A DNA stretch of 64,000 bases from RYN-230 sp963723595. Its GTDB lineage: Bacteria > Actinomycetota > Actinomycetes > Streptosporangiales > Streptosporangiaceae. The DNA lies in assembly GCA_963723595.1 (NCBI GenBank), contig CAVRRQ010000001.1:248001-312000 (forward strand). The letters are read 5' to 3'. The position numbers were made by a program, and so were the translations under genes. The notes beneath the pieces were generated by a model. That model made no database searches and was not told where the DNA came from. It saw nothing but the letters and a program-made list of their open reading frames with translations. Positions 54,821 through 64,000 of this stretch are shown one piece after another (the first letter of the stretch is position 1; every line of letters starts with the position of its first letter).

Positions 54821-56664
54821 GCGACCAGGGCAGCCCGGTGAACGCCGCCCACAGCGCGGCGTAGGCGCCGCCGGCGGCGAGCAGTTCGTCGTGGGTGCCC
54901 TGCTCCACGATGCGGCCCTGGTCCACCACGGCGATGCGGTCCGCGCGGGCCGCGGTGGTCAGCCGGTGCGCCACCACGAGCGTGGTGCGCCGCGCGGTGA
55001 GCCGCTCGGTCGCCGACACGACGGCCGCCTCCGCGGACAGGTCGAGCGCGGCGGTCGCCTCGTCCAGCAGCAGGATGTCCGGATCGACGAGGTAGGCCCG
55101 GGCCAGGGCGATCAGCTGGCGCTGGCCCGCGGACAGGTTCCGGCCGCGCTCGGCGACCTCGTGGTAGAAGCCGCCGGGCAGCTCGGCGATCATGTCCAGC
55201 GCGCCGACCGCGCGGGCCGCCGCCTCCACCTGGGCGTCGGTGGCCGCCTGGTTGCCGTAGGCGATCGCGTCGCGCACGGTGCCCGCGAACAGGTGGGATT
55301 CCTGCGGCACCACGCCCAGCCGCCGCCGGTAGCTGCCCAGGTCGAAGTCGCGCACGTCCACGCCGTCCACCAGCAGCGCGCCGCCGGTCACGTCGTAGAA
55401 CCGGGCCACCAGCTTGACCAGCGTGGACTTGCCCGCCCCGGTCTGCCCCACCAGGGCCACCGTCTCGCCCGGCGCCACCGTGAGGTTCACCCCGCAGAGC
55501 GCTTCGCTGTCACCGCCGCCGTAGTTGAAGCGCACGTCGCGGAACTCGATCCGGGCGCGGCCCCGGGTCACCGGCCGCGGCGCCCGGGCTTCCGGCGTGC
55601 TGGTCTGGGTGCGCAGCAGCCCGCTGATCCGGCGCAGCCCGACGGCGGCCTGCTGGTAGCCGTCGAACACCTGGGACAGCTGCTGCACCGGCGAGAACAG
55701 CATGTCGATGTAGAGCAGGTAGGCGACCAGCGCGCCGGCGCTGAGCAGCCCCGCGCGCATCTGGCCCGCCGCCACCAGCAGCACGAGCGCGGTCGCCGCG
55801 GTGGACAGCGACTGCACGAACGGGAAGTACACCGCGATGTAGCGCTGGGCCCGGAGCCGGGACCGCCGGTAGCTGGCGCTGAGCCCGGTGAACCGGGCCA
55901 GGTTGACCTGCTCCCGCCGGTACGCCTGGGAGACCCGCAGGCCGGCCACGTTCTCCTGGAGGTCCGCGTTCACGGCGGCGACCTTCTCCCGCGCCTCGCC
56001 GTAGGCCCGGGAGGACTTGACCCGGAACACCAGCGTGGCCACCACGACCAGCGGGATCAGGGTCAGCACGGTCAGGCCCAGCCGGAGGTTGATGATCAGC
56101 AAGGCGACCATGACGCCGGCGAAGGACAGGGCCGAGTTGACCATGGTGATCAGCCCGGTCTGCAGGAACGACGACAGCGCGTCCACGTCGGTCGTCATCC
56201 GGGTCATGATGCGCCCGGACATCTCGTGCTCGTAGAAGTCCAGGCCGAGCCGCTGCAGCTGGGCGAAGATCTTCACCCGCAGCGAGTACAGGACGCGTTC
56301 CCCGTTGCGCCCGACCACCACGGTCTGGACCGCGTTGACGACCCAGTCCGCGAGGACCACGGCCAGCGCCAGGCCCGCGATCAGCAGCACGGCGCCGGTG
56401 ACCTTGGTCTCCACGCCGTGATCGATGCCGCCCCGGACCAGCGCGGGCATGGCCAGGCTGGCCAGCGCGTCGAGGGCGTCCAGCACCAGGCCGATGATGA
56501 GGCCCACCGCGAACGGGCGCAGCACCTGCCGCAGCCTGAACCGGGGGGCCGGGGCGCGGGCCCAGCCGACGTCCACGCCGGGCACGTCCCGGGCCGGGCG
56601 GCAGCGCGTCGACCTTGGCCAGCAGCTCCGGTGACGCTGGAATGCCCGCCATCATGCTGCTCAT
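54546..56664 (-). CDS. ABC exporter half-transporter 2 (frameshift near 56598)
   Basis: The ATG at 56664 (MSSMMAGIPASPELLAKVDA) overlaps the upstream stop (ATGA). One indel near 56598 joins it to the main frame, which has six membrane helices and a nucleotide-binding domain: Walker A LVGQTGAGKSTLVKL, Q-loop VPQESHLFAGTVRDAI, signature RNLSAGQRQLIALARAYL, Walker B ILLLDEATAALDL and H-loop VVAHRLTTA. Family members end near YAALWAAFTGLP; the frame runs on about 90 codons antisense to the PH-domain gene, probably through loss of the native stop. It should pair with the upstream half-transporter to export lipids or drugs. Confidence 0.88.
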
Positions 56665-59230
56665 CCCGGCACCGCCGCCGCCGCCGCCGCCGGCCCTGGC
56701 CGCCGCGGGCCCCGACCCGCCCGGCCGGGCGCGCCGCGCCCGGCAGCGCGGCCAGGCCCGCCAGCTGGGCCGCACCGGCCGCGGCCAGCCCATCCGCCGC
56801 GGACCGGCGGTGCGGCGCCGGCGTCCGGGGCCGCCTCAGCGGGCCATAGCCGCGGCGTGATGGCGTTCCCGGCGGCCGCGCCGGCTCGTGCGGGCCGCCG
56901 GCCTGCTCGTAGTCGCGCGTCCTCCAGCGCGTCGGTGCCCTCGGCGTCGTCGTCGGGCCCGGTGATCAGGTCGCGGTACAGCGGGCAGCGTGCCTCCAGT
57001 TCGGCGTGGGTGCCGATGTCAACCAGGCGCCCCTGGTCGAGGACGGCGATCCGGTCGGCGAGCTGGAGGGTGGAGCGCCGGTGGGCGATGAGCAGCGTGG
57101 TCCGGCCGGCCATGATCTGCCTGAGCCGGCCGTGGATCTCGGCCTCGATCCGCGTGTCGACCGCCGAGGTCGCGTCGTCCAGGACCAGGATGCGGGGATC
57201 GGTCAGCAGCGCCCGGGCCAGGGCCACCCGCTGGCGCTGCCCGCCGGACAGGGTCAGGCCCTGCTCCCCGACGACCGTGTCGTAGCCCTTCGGCAGCCCG
57301 GTGATGAACTCGTCCGCCTCGGCGGCCTGAGCCGCGGCCAGGACCTCCTCCCAGCTGGCGTCCGGGACGCCCGTAGGCGATGTTGGCCCGGACCGTGTCG
57401 GAGAACAGGAACGAGTCCTCGCTGACCAGCCCGATCGAGGCCCGCAGCGAGTCCAGGGTGAGGTCACGGACGTCGTGGCCGCCGACCCGCAGCGCTCCGC
57501 CGGTCACGTCGTAGAAGCGGGGGAGCAGCTGCGCGATGGTCGATTTCCCCGACCCGGAGGTGCCGACCAGCGCGACGGTCTCGCCCACCGCCACGTGCAG
57601 CGACAGCCCGCGCAGCACGGGCTGGCCCGGCACGTAGCCGAAGCTGACGTCGTCGAGGTCCACGGCGGCCGGGGCCGATCCGAGCGGCACCGCGCCGGGC
57701 CGGTCGGTGACGCCGGGCTCGGTGTCGATGACCTCGAACACCCGGATCACGCTGGCCCGCGCTTCCTGGCCGGTGGTCACGAGCGCGGCCAGCGCGCGGA
57801 CCGGGCCGACCAGCTGAAGCAGGTAGGAGGAGAACGCCACGAACGTGCCCAGGGTGATCGAGCCCTCGATGGCCAGCCACCCGCCCAGCGCGAGCACCCC
57901 GACCTGGCCGAGCGCGGGAACGGCCTGCAGGGCCGGGTTGTACCGGGCCATCAGCCGCACCGCGCGCACCCGCGAGGCGTAGAGCAGCCGGCTCGCCCAT
58001 TCCAGCCGGCCGGATCTCCTGGTCTTCCTGGCCGAAGCCCTTGACCACCCGGACGCCGGTCACGGCGCCGTCCACCACCCCGGCCACGGCGGCCGCCTGC
58101 TGCTGGGCGTCCCAGCTGGCCGGGAACAGGGTGCGGCGCGAGGCGACCGAGATGAACCACAGGGCGGGGCCGACGGCCAGGGCGATCAGGGTCAGCAGCG
58201 GGGAGAGGAACAGCATGATGGCCAGCGAGGCGACGAACAGCACCGCGTTGCCGAGCAGCATCGGGATCATGCTGAGCAGGGCCTGGACCATGGACAGGTC
58301 AGAAATGGAGCGGCTGACGATCTGGCCGGTGTGCAGCTGATCCTGGCGCGTCCCGTCCAGCCGGGACAGGGCGCCGAGCATCTCGGTCCGCAGGTCGTGC
58401 TGGACATCCAGGGAGACCTGGCCGCCGCGGTAGCGGCGCAGGTAGAGGCCCGCGAAGCTGGTCAGCGCGGCGCCCAGCAGCAGGACCGCGAGGGGCCAGA
58501 CCGCCGGGTGTCCCGGGCCGACCAGGTCGTCCACGATCTGCCGCTGGATCAGCGGGACAACCGCCGCGACCGCGGTCACGACCAGGGTCCCGCCCAGCGC
58601 GAGCACCACGTTGCGCGGGTAGCGCCAGCAGTACCCCGCGAGCCGCCGCAGCCAGCCCTCACCGGTGCCCGGGCCGGTGCCCGTAGCGGTACTGGTGGCT
58701 CTGCGCGGCGCCTTATCCACCGCCTTCCCGCTGGGCGGCGTGTTCGTGGTCGTCTGCCGTTCGGTGTCCGTGGGCCTGTTCCTTTCCGTCCCCCGTGCTG
58801 TCAGCGATGCGTCGTGAGCGGCGAGACCCTTCCTCGCCCGCCTCGCCTCGGTCATCGCCGAGCCGAGCAGCTCGAGCGCCTCCAGCACCGTCCCCCGGTC
58901 GCCGGTGGCGTCCAGCAGCTGGCCGAGCCAGTCTGAGTAGGCCGCGTCCGCCCGGTCCAGCGCCGCGCGGCCCGCCGGGGTCAGCGAGAGCCGCACCACC
59001 CTCCGGTCGCCCGGCTCAGCGGCCCGGCTGGCGTATCCGGCGGCGACGAGGCCGTCCGCGGTCGCGGTGAGGGTCGGTTTCGCGACCGCCAGCCGCTGCG
59101 CGAGCCGGGTAGAGCGCTCGCCGCCGGCGCCGGCCAGCTTCATGATGCGGTACTGGGAGGGGGTCAGCCCCGTGTCCACGCACTCCAGGCCGCGGAACAG
59201 CCGGAGGATGGCCATGACGGCCTGGGACAT
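56661..59230 (-). CDS. MarR regulator fused to ABC exporter half-transporter 1 (frameshifts near 58015 and 57370)
   Basis: From 59230 the first 140 residues are a MarR winged helix: DTGLTPSQYRIMKLAGAGGE, AVAKPTLTATADGLVAAGYA, SRAAEPGDRRVVRLSLTPAG. An unbroken Thr/Gly-rich linker (about 150-195) runs into an ABC exporter with six helices (NVVLALGGTLVVTAVAAVVP onward). After a break near 58015 the nucleotide-binding domain has LVGTSGSGKSTIAQLLPRFY, VSEDSFLFSDTV, and after 57370 LTLSGGQRQRVALARALL and ILVLDDATSAVDT; the Asp for Glu in the catalytic position marks a degenerate half-site. Normally MarR and ABC are separate genes, so a lost stop is the simplest explanation. Candidate operators lie upstream at 59283-59319. 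Confidence 0.82.
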
Positions 59231-59282
59231 GTCGGCCGCCGTCCCGGCATCCCGGGCCTGGATTGTGCGCCCTCGCTCACAG

Positions 59283-59319
59283 TTAGCCAGTCTAAATAAT
59301 TTCCGTTAGCCCAGCTAAC
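59283..59319. promoter_or_regulatory. MarR-type operator palindromes
   Basis: GTTAGCCCAGCTAAC (59305-59319) is an inverted repeat with 6-bp arms, and TTAGCCAGTCTAA (59283-59295) is a related, weaker one starting with the same GTTAGCC. They lie 53-90 bases before the MarR-ABC start and about 115 bases before the GH3 start, in an AT-rich divergent promoter (AAATAATTT between them). Autoregulation by the MarR domain is the likely use. Confidence 0.6.
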
Positions 59320-59434
59320 AATGAGTGGTAACCGGCGATTCCCGTGGAGGCCGTCCCCGGATCGTGTGATACTCAGCGTGATCGGAAGGATACCGCTGCG
59401 CCGACCAGCCCGGACCCCGAGAGGCGGGCATCCG

Positions 59435-60596
59435 GTGAAGCACCTGGCGGCTGGAGCGATATCGGGCTGGCCCACCGCGGCCAAGCGGTGGCGGCCTCGG
59501 CCGGCGTGGCCGGGCCGGCGCCGACCGCCGCGGCGTGGCATGTGCCGGATCCGCCCCGTTCGCGGCACCGGCCATCCAGCGGCTGACCGACGCGCAGCTG
59601 GCCGGCCAGCGGGTGATCTACAGCTACCCGGGCCTGACTCCGCCGCGGGCCCTGCTCCGGACGATCCGCCGGGGCCAGGCGGCCGGGGTCATCTTCTTCG
59701 CCGGGAACATCTCCAGCCCCGCCCAGCTGGCCGCGGTGTCCCGGCGGCTGCAGCGGGCGGACGCGAGCCAGGCGCAACCCGGTGCGGGCGCCGCTGCTGC
59801 TCATGGCCGATCAGGAAGGCGGGATCGTGCGCCGGCTCCCCGGGGCGCCGGACCTCTCCGAGAAACAGGTCGGCCAGGCGGCTGACCCGCCGGCGCAGGC
59901 CGCGCCTGGCGGGTGCGGGCGCCGCGGCGGACCTGCGCCAGGCCGGGCTGAACGTGAACCTCGCCCCCGTGCTCGACGTCTACCGGGCGGCCGGCAACTT
60001 CATCGACCAGTACGGCCGGTCCTACAGCCGCGACGCGGGGCAGGTGGCCCGGCTGGGCGCGGAGTTCATCCGGGCCCAGCAGAGCGGGGGCGTGGCGGCG
60101 GCCGCCAAGCACTTCCCGGGCCTCGGCGCCGCCTGCCCGGAGCCAGGACACCGATCTGCGGCCGGTCACGCTGGCGGTCCGCGCGGCCACGCTGCGCCGG
60201 GTGGACGAGCGGCCCTACCGGGCCGCGATCGCGGCCGGGGTCAGGCTGGTCATGGTGTCGTGGGCGGTCTACCCGGCGCTGGACCCGTACCGCCCGGCGG
60301 GGCTGTCACCCGTGGTGGTGCGGGGTGAGCTGCGCCAGCGGCTGGGCTTCCGGGGGGTGACCATCACCGACGCGCTGGAGGCGGGCGGGCTGCGCGGCTA
60401 CGGCACGATCGCGCGCCGGGGCCGGCTGGCCGCGCTGGCCGGGATGGATCTGCTGCTGTGCGCCGGGCACAGCGTCGGCGAGGGGCGGCGGGCCGTGGCC
60501 GGCCTGGCCCGCGCCTACCGGGACGGCCTGGTCAGCCGGGGGTCCGGTGCGGCCGCGGTGGCCCGGATCGCTGCCCTCCGCAGGTCGCTGCGCTAG
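59435..60596 (+). CDS. GH3 family glycosidase (beta-N-acetylhexosaminidase type; several frameshifts)
   Basis: The start is uncertain (GTG at 59435 among others); a secretion signal is suggested by AVAASAGVAGPAPTAAA in one frame. The GH3 barrel is spread over three frames: LAGQRVIYSYPGLTPPRALL, AAGVIFFAGNISSPAQLAAV, LLLMADQEGGIVRRLPGAPD, LNVNLAPVLDVYRAAGNFID, AAAAKHFPGLGAA and LRQRLGFRGVTITDALEAGG. KHFPG and ITDALEAGG (nucleophile Asp) are the NagZ-like motifs. Breaks lie near 59570, 59780, 59890 and 60135. It probably cleaves N-acetylglucosamine-containing glycans outside the cell. Confidence 0.8.
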
Positions 60597-60606
60597 CGGC
60601 CTGCCG

Positions 60607-61315
60607 TCAGGAGTAGTCCCGCTCCCGGAGGCCGTATCCGGCCGCGGCGCCGCCCACGATCAGGACGAACAGCAGGAACGTCAGCACGTGCGCGTAGTGC
60701 ACCACAGGCAGATGGCGTTCAGCGTGAACAGCTCGGTGTAGACCAGGTACAGCACGAACCCGATGCCGACGATCACCGACGCCAGCCGGACCCAGGCCAG
60801 CTGCGGGGTACTTCAGCCGCCAGGCCCACGGGGAAGTGGCGGCGGTCATGAACACGAAGAAGGCCAGCCCGAGCACGGCCACGGGGAAGATCGCCGAACA
60901 CCATGGACTCCGGCGCTGGTGGTGACCAGCCCGCAGTTGACGGTGCCCTTGTCCGAGCAGGCCAGCGGGATCGACGAGTGGTGTAGTGCGTGATGGTCAG
61001 GTAGGTCGAACGCCGAGGCCGGCGATGGCCAGCGCCCACGTGGCGAGCTGGAACCAGAGCGGGGGGATCTTGATCCCGGGCTCGGCCGCAGGAACGGCCT
61101 CTGCGGCCGCCCGGCGGTCGCGCCCGCGCGCGCGCCTGACCCGGTCGCTGGCCCTGCCCGGGCCGCTGACCTTGGCCCGGCCGCTGCGCCGGCCGCTGGG
61201 CCTGCCCGCCAGCCCGCCGGGCTTGCGCCGCGGCCGGCTGCGGCTCCGGCCGCCCGCCGCGGGTCCCCTTGTCCTTCCTGGCGCCCGTGCCCGCGGGCTG
61301 CCTGGGCGCGGACAT
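60607..61315 (-). CDS. Vitamin K epoxide reductase (VKOR) family protein (many frameshifts)
   Basis: The ATG at 61315 overlaps the upstream stop by one base. An Arg/Gln/Pro repeat-rich leader of about 75 residues precedes KIPPLWFQLATWALAIAGLG and STYLTITHYTT, the first membrane helix. Across other frames come ACSDKGTVNCGLVTTS (loop cysteines), a helix with AVLGLAFFVFMTAATSPWAW, and LFTLNAICLWCT, the CxxC redox centre with its membrane helix, ending YGLRERDYS. The order matches bacterial VKOR, which reoxidises a DsbA-like partner with quinone. At least four indels break it. Pairs with the thioredoxin-like gene directly upstream. Confidence 0.7.
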
Positions 61316-62221
61316 CAGCCCTGGCCCTCGATCGTCTTGATCGTCGGTGAGGTGCAGACGCTGGACGGCTGGTTGTTCGTGGTCTTGCAGATCGTCGCGG
61401 TGATCATGTTGGCGGCGCCGTCCGCGCCCTTGGCGATCGCGCTGGACGGGTCCTGGAGCGCGGCGGCCACCTGGGCCCAGGTCTGGCCGGAGAGGATCTG
61501 CGGGTTGTACTGGGCGCCGTGCACGAAGTACTTGCCGCCGAAGTCGATGAACGGGATGGCGCCCGCGTCGGCGGAGGCACGTACGGCGGGCTGTCGTACT
61601 TGGTGAGCAGTGCGTTCTGCGCGGCCGTGGTCTTCTCCAGCGTCGTCCCTTCCTTCTCGGTCTGCGTCTCGACCGGGGTGAAGGTCAGGTACTTGCTGGT
61701 GTAGGTGGACTTGTAGAAGTCAGGGTGCGGCGTGCTGGCGTACACATCGGCCGCTGGACGAGTGGATGCCGTGCAGGCCGTGAAGGTGCCGAAGCGGCTC
61801 AGCGCCACGGCCAGGGCCCACCGCTCGGTGGCGCAGTACGGGCAGTACTCGGCGCCGATGTAGAGCACCTCGGGCTTGCCGCCGGAGGTCAGCGGCTTAG
61901 CCGAGGACGACCGTGGTCACGCTCTTGGGGTCGGCGGTGCCGGTACCCACCGACGCCAGCGTGGAGGACGGCACGGTGGTGATGTCCTTGACCACGCTGG
62001 CCGGCAGGGCGGTGCCCGTCGGCCGAGTTAGCCCCGGCGGTCTTCGTCGGGCTCTGCGTGGTCTTGACCAGGACGAAGGCGACCACGATCACGATGACGC
62101 CGAGGATGCTGCCCCCGGTCCACAGCATCCGGTTGCGCATCTCCCGCTTGCGCTGAGCCGCACGCTGCGCGGCGATCCTCTCGCGGGCGTTATCTCGCTT
62201 GACTCTGGTCGCCTTGCCCAT
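61315..62221 (-). CDS. DUF929-type membrane-anchored thioredoxin-like protein (several frameshifts)
   Basis: The ATG at 62221 starts MGKATRVKRDNARERIAAQR, a basic cytoplasmic stretch, then one membrane helix (TGGSILGVIVIVVAFVLVK). Across frame breaks (near 62020, 61895, 61745 and 61580) comes VLYIGAEYCPYCATERWALA, with a CPYC redox motif, LSRFGTF and the DUF929 tail FIDFGGKYFVHGAQYNPQIL, SGQTWAQVAAALQDPSSAIA. It faces outward and is likely the thiol oxidase or isomerase partner of the VKOR protein encoded next to it. Corrected length is about 300 residues. Confidence 0.78.
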
Positions 62222-62279
62222 TACCCGTCCTATGAAATGGTGCCAATGGTCGCCCGGCCAGGGTCCATCGTAGGCGGCA

Positions 62280-64000
62280 TCAGGGGATGAGACTGCCCCG
62301 TTCGTGGGCCGCAGACGGCTGGATTGACCCGTTCCCCGCAGCCCAGGCAGCAATCTGGGCCCGCGAGGTAAAACCCAGCTTGGACAGGATATTCGCTACG
62401 TGGCGTGCTGCGGTAGCCGGACTGATAACCAGCTCGTCGGCGATGCCCTTATTGCTGTACCCCCGGGCGATAAGCGCGGTGATCTCGCGCTCCCGCGGGG
62501 TCAACGTCGAACGATGCGGTCACCCCGCGTGAGATACCGGGCCCCGCGGCCGGTGTGGCCTGGGGCGGGGGCCGCCCGGCTGCGGACCCGGCCGCCCGCG
62601 GCCCGGACCCGGCCGCCCGCGCCGCGGACCCGGCCGCCCGCGCCGCGGACCCGGGCCCGCGCCGCGACCGGCCGCCGGCGGCCCGGACCCCAGCGCCAGG
62701 GTCACCGCGGCGTCGGGGGTCAGGCCACGGCCCTCCTCCCACAGCCCGGTGAGTGCCTCCGGGCCCAGGCCGCGGGCCGCGTCCAGGTACTGCTGGGTCC
62801 GCCCGGCGGGCGGCGCGGGCAGGCCGACCGCCTCGCGGAGCGCGGTGGCGGCCGCGGTCAGCAGGACCGCCAAGCGGGCCTGCCCTTCCCGGGCGCCCGG
62901 ATCTTCCCGGAAGCACAGCGCCGCGAACGACTCCAGCCCGCGGGCCACGCCGTTCCGGGCCCCGGTCAGCTGGCTCAGCCGCAGGCTCTCCGCCAGGTGC
63001 GTGCGGGCCACGGTGAGCTGGCCCTGGTCCAGGGCGACGCGGCCGATGCCGGCCAGGCAGCGGGCGATATCCGGCCGGGAGTCGATCTCGCGCAGGATGG
63101 GCAGGGCCGCCTGGTAGCAGTCCATGGCGCCGGCCGGATCGCGGCGCAGCCGGGCCAGCGCGCCCAGGCCGAGCAGGGTGCGGGCCACGCCCCAGCGCTG
63201 GTCGATGCCGTGCATGATCTCCAGCGCCGCCTCGCCGAGCTGCCGCGCCTCGCGCAGCCGGCCCTGGGCCGCCGCCAGGGTGGCCTGGGTCCCGAGGGCG
63301 TACCCCTCATTCCAGGCGTTGCCAGCCTCCCGGGCCGTGGCCACGGCCTTGGCCGCCCACTGGGCGGATTCCGCCAGCTGGCCCGTGTGCAGGGCGGTCT
63401 CCGCCAGCACGTTCTGCGCGGTCGCCGCCCAGATGAGCAGGTCCGCGGTCTGGCACAGGTCCAGCCCGGCGCTGGCCCACTCCTGGGCCCGGGACGGGTC
63501 ATTGGGCAGGATGAGCTGGGCCCGCCCGATCAGCGCGGTGCCCAGCACGGCCGGGGGCACCTCCTGGTCGCCGAGGCCGAAGAAGCGGGAGAACCAGCCC
63601 TCGCCCTCGCCGAACGAGCCGCGGACGATCCACGACGGCCGGACGGCGGCGCACAGGCGCAGCCCGGTCTCCGCGTCGCCGCTGGCCAGGCAGCTGCTGA
63701 GGACCTGGCGCAGGTTGCCCACGTCCACGTCGTAGCGGCGGAACACGGCGACCACCATCGGCCAGCCGGACGGGATGGTGGCCATCCCGACCGCCTCGTT
63801 GCGCACGCACACGCCCACCGTGTAGTCGCGCAGCCGCAGCTGGACCGCGGCGGACTCGCCCGCCTCGGTGAGGCGCTGCGCGGCGTACGCGCGGATGCTG
63901 TCCAGCATCCGGTAGCGGGTCTGGCCGAGCACCTCCGGCTCCACCACCACCAGCGACTTGTCCACCAGGCCCGCGAGCACGCCGACCACGTCCTCGGTGG
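62280..64000 (-). CDS. LuxR-family regulator with NB-ARC/TPR-type region (5' part beyond window; frameshift in repeats)
   Basis: The protein enters from the right edge. DKSLVVVEPEVLGQTRYRML and LDSIRAYAAQRLTEAGESA are the end of an AfsR/MalT-like ATPase domain. About 300 residues of TPR-like helices follow (AQWAAKAVATAREAGNAWNE, GQLTVARTHLAESLRLSQLT). A region of 18-bp GC repeats (62570-62660) contains a frameshift, after which LTPREREITALIARGYSNKG and PATAARHVANILSKLGFTSR form the C-terminal LuxR HTH, ending at 62280. The downstream redox pair starts 58 bases away. It would be a large ATP-dependent activator; its target is unknown. Confidence 0.8.

Noticed and set aside
54558..56849. 763-codon plus-strand open frame opposite the ABC exporter
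   Set aside because: Antisense to an exporter with all ABC motifs; Gln/Arg/His-rich shadow composition.
1..64000. tRNA, rRNA, IS transposase, integrase or phage genes
   Set aside because: None were recognisable on reading both strands and the predicted proteins; a dedicated RNA search was not possible.

Overview
The window is a high-GC chromosomal segment from an actinomycete. Evidence for this is a strong G/C third-position bias, abundant GTG starts, a TIGR03084-type (mycothiol maleylpyruvate isomerase-like) protein, a DUF397/XRE-DUF5753 pair, a NarL-type two-component system, a treX-treY-treZ operon and an actinobacterial diiron propane-type monooxygenase cluster. Genus cannot be assigned; it looks like a soil or rhizosphere lineage. 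No rRNA, tRNA, CRISPR array, IS element or phage module was seen.

Layout. 0-5.7 kb: acyl-CoA/terpenoid-type catabolism (crotonase fragment, TIGR03084 protein, AtuA-like protein, TetR, acyl-CoA dehydrogenase, then a crotonase/luciferase-like composite remnant). 5.7-13.1 kb: a Ser/Thr kinase with a seven-blade WD40 sensor, an SGNH lipoprotein, and a DUF4097 protein/response regulator/histidine kinase operon. 13.3-16.4 kb: a MacB-like ATPase fused to its FtsX-type permease. 16.5-23.5 kb: a dimethylglycine/sarcosine dehydrogenase-like protein, a choline-kinase-like phosphotransferase, an APC permease, a GntR regulator and a metallophosphoesterase, plausibly an N-methylated amine module. 23.5-25.8 kb: an ATP-binding regulator and the DUF397/XRE pair. 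26.1-32.5 kb: glgX(treX)-treY-treZ, turning glycogen into trehalose. 32.5-36.4 kb: dienelactone hydrolase, agmatinase, a truncated TetR/ABC junction and an EamA transporter. 36.6-49.5 kb: the monooxygenase region, with a Fis-type activator, a small unknown ORF, mimABCD, an amidohydrolase, a DUF59 Fe-S assembly protein, an alcohol dehydrogenase, a dedicated GroEL and an Nramp metal transporter. 49.6-54.8 kb: cytosine deaminase, an ECF sigma factor with two small partners, threonine/serine dehydratase and bacterial PH-domain proteins. 54.5-64 kb: a heterodimeric ABC exporter with a MarR domain fused to one half, a GH3 glycosidase, a DUF929/VKOR redox pair and a partial LuxR-family regulator.

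The monooxygenase cluster is the most coherent system. The divergent activator probably acts through two near-identical inverted repeats (GTCTCAAGTTGAGAC and GTCTCATGTTGAGAG). One lies about 88 bp upstream of the small unknown ORF and the other about 104 bp upstream of mimA, so the small ORF looks like part of the regulon. Hydroxylase, reductase and coupling protein would oxidise a short alkane or ketone, the ADH would process the alcohol, GroEL would fold the large subunit, and DUF59 plus Nramp may serve Fe-S assembly and metal supply.

Caution: at least 35 genes or gene segments show single-base frameshifts with intact downstream homology in the neighbouring frame, mostly in short G/C runs. 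This fits an error-prone or low-coverage assembly better than mass pseudogenisation. I annotated such genes across their full homologous span and noted the breaks. Two loci (about 5.40 kb and 34.71-35.33 kb) are true composite junctions between unrelated gene parts and may be deletions or misjoins.
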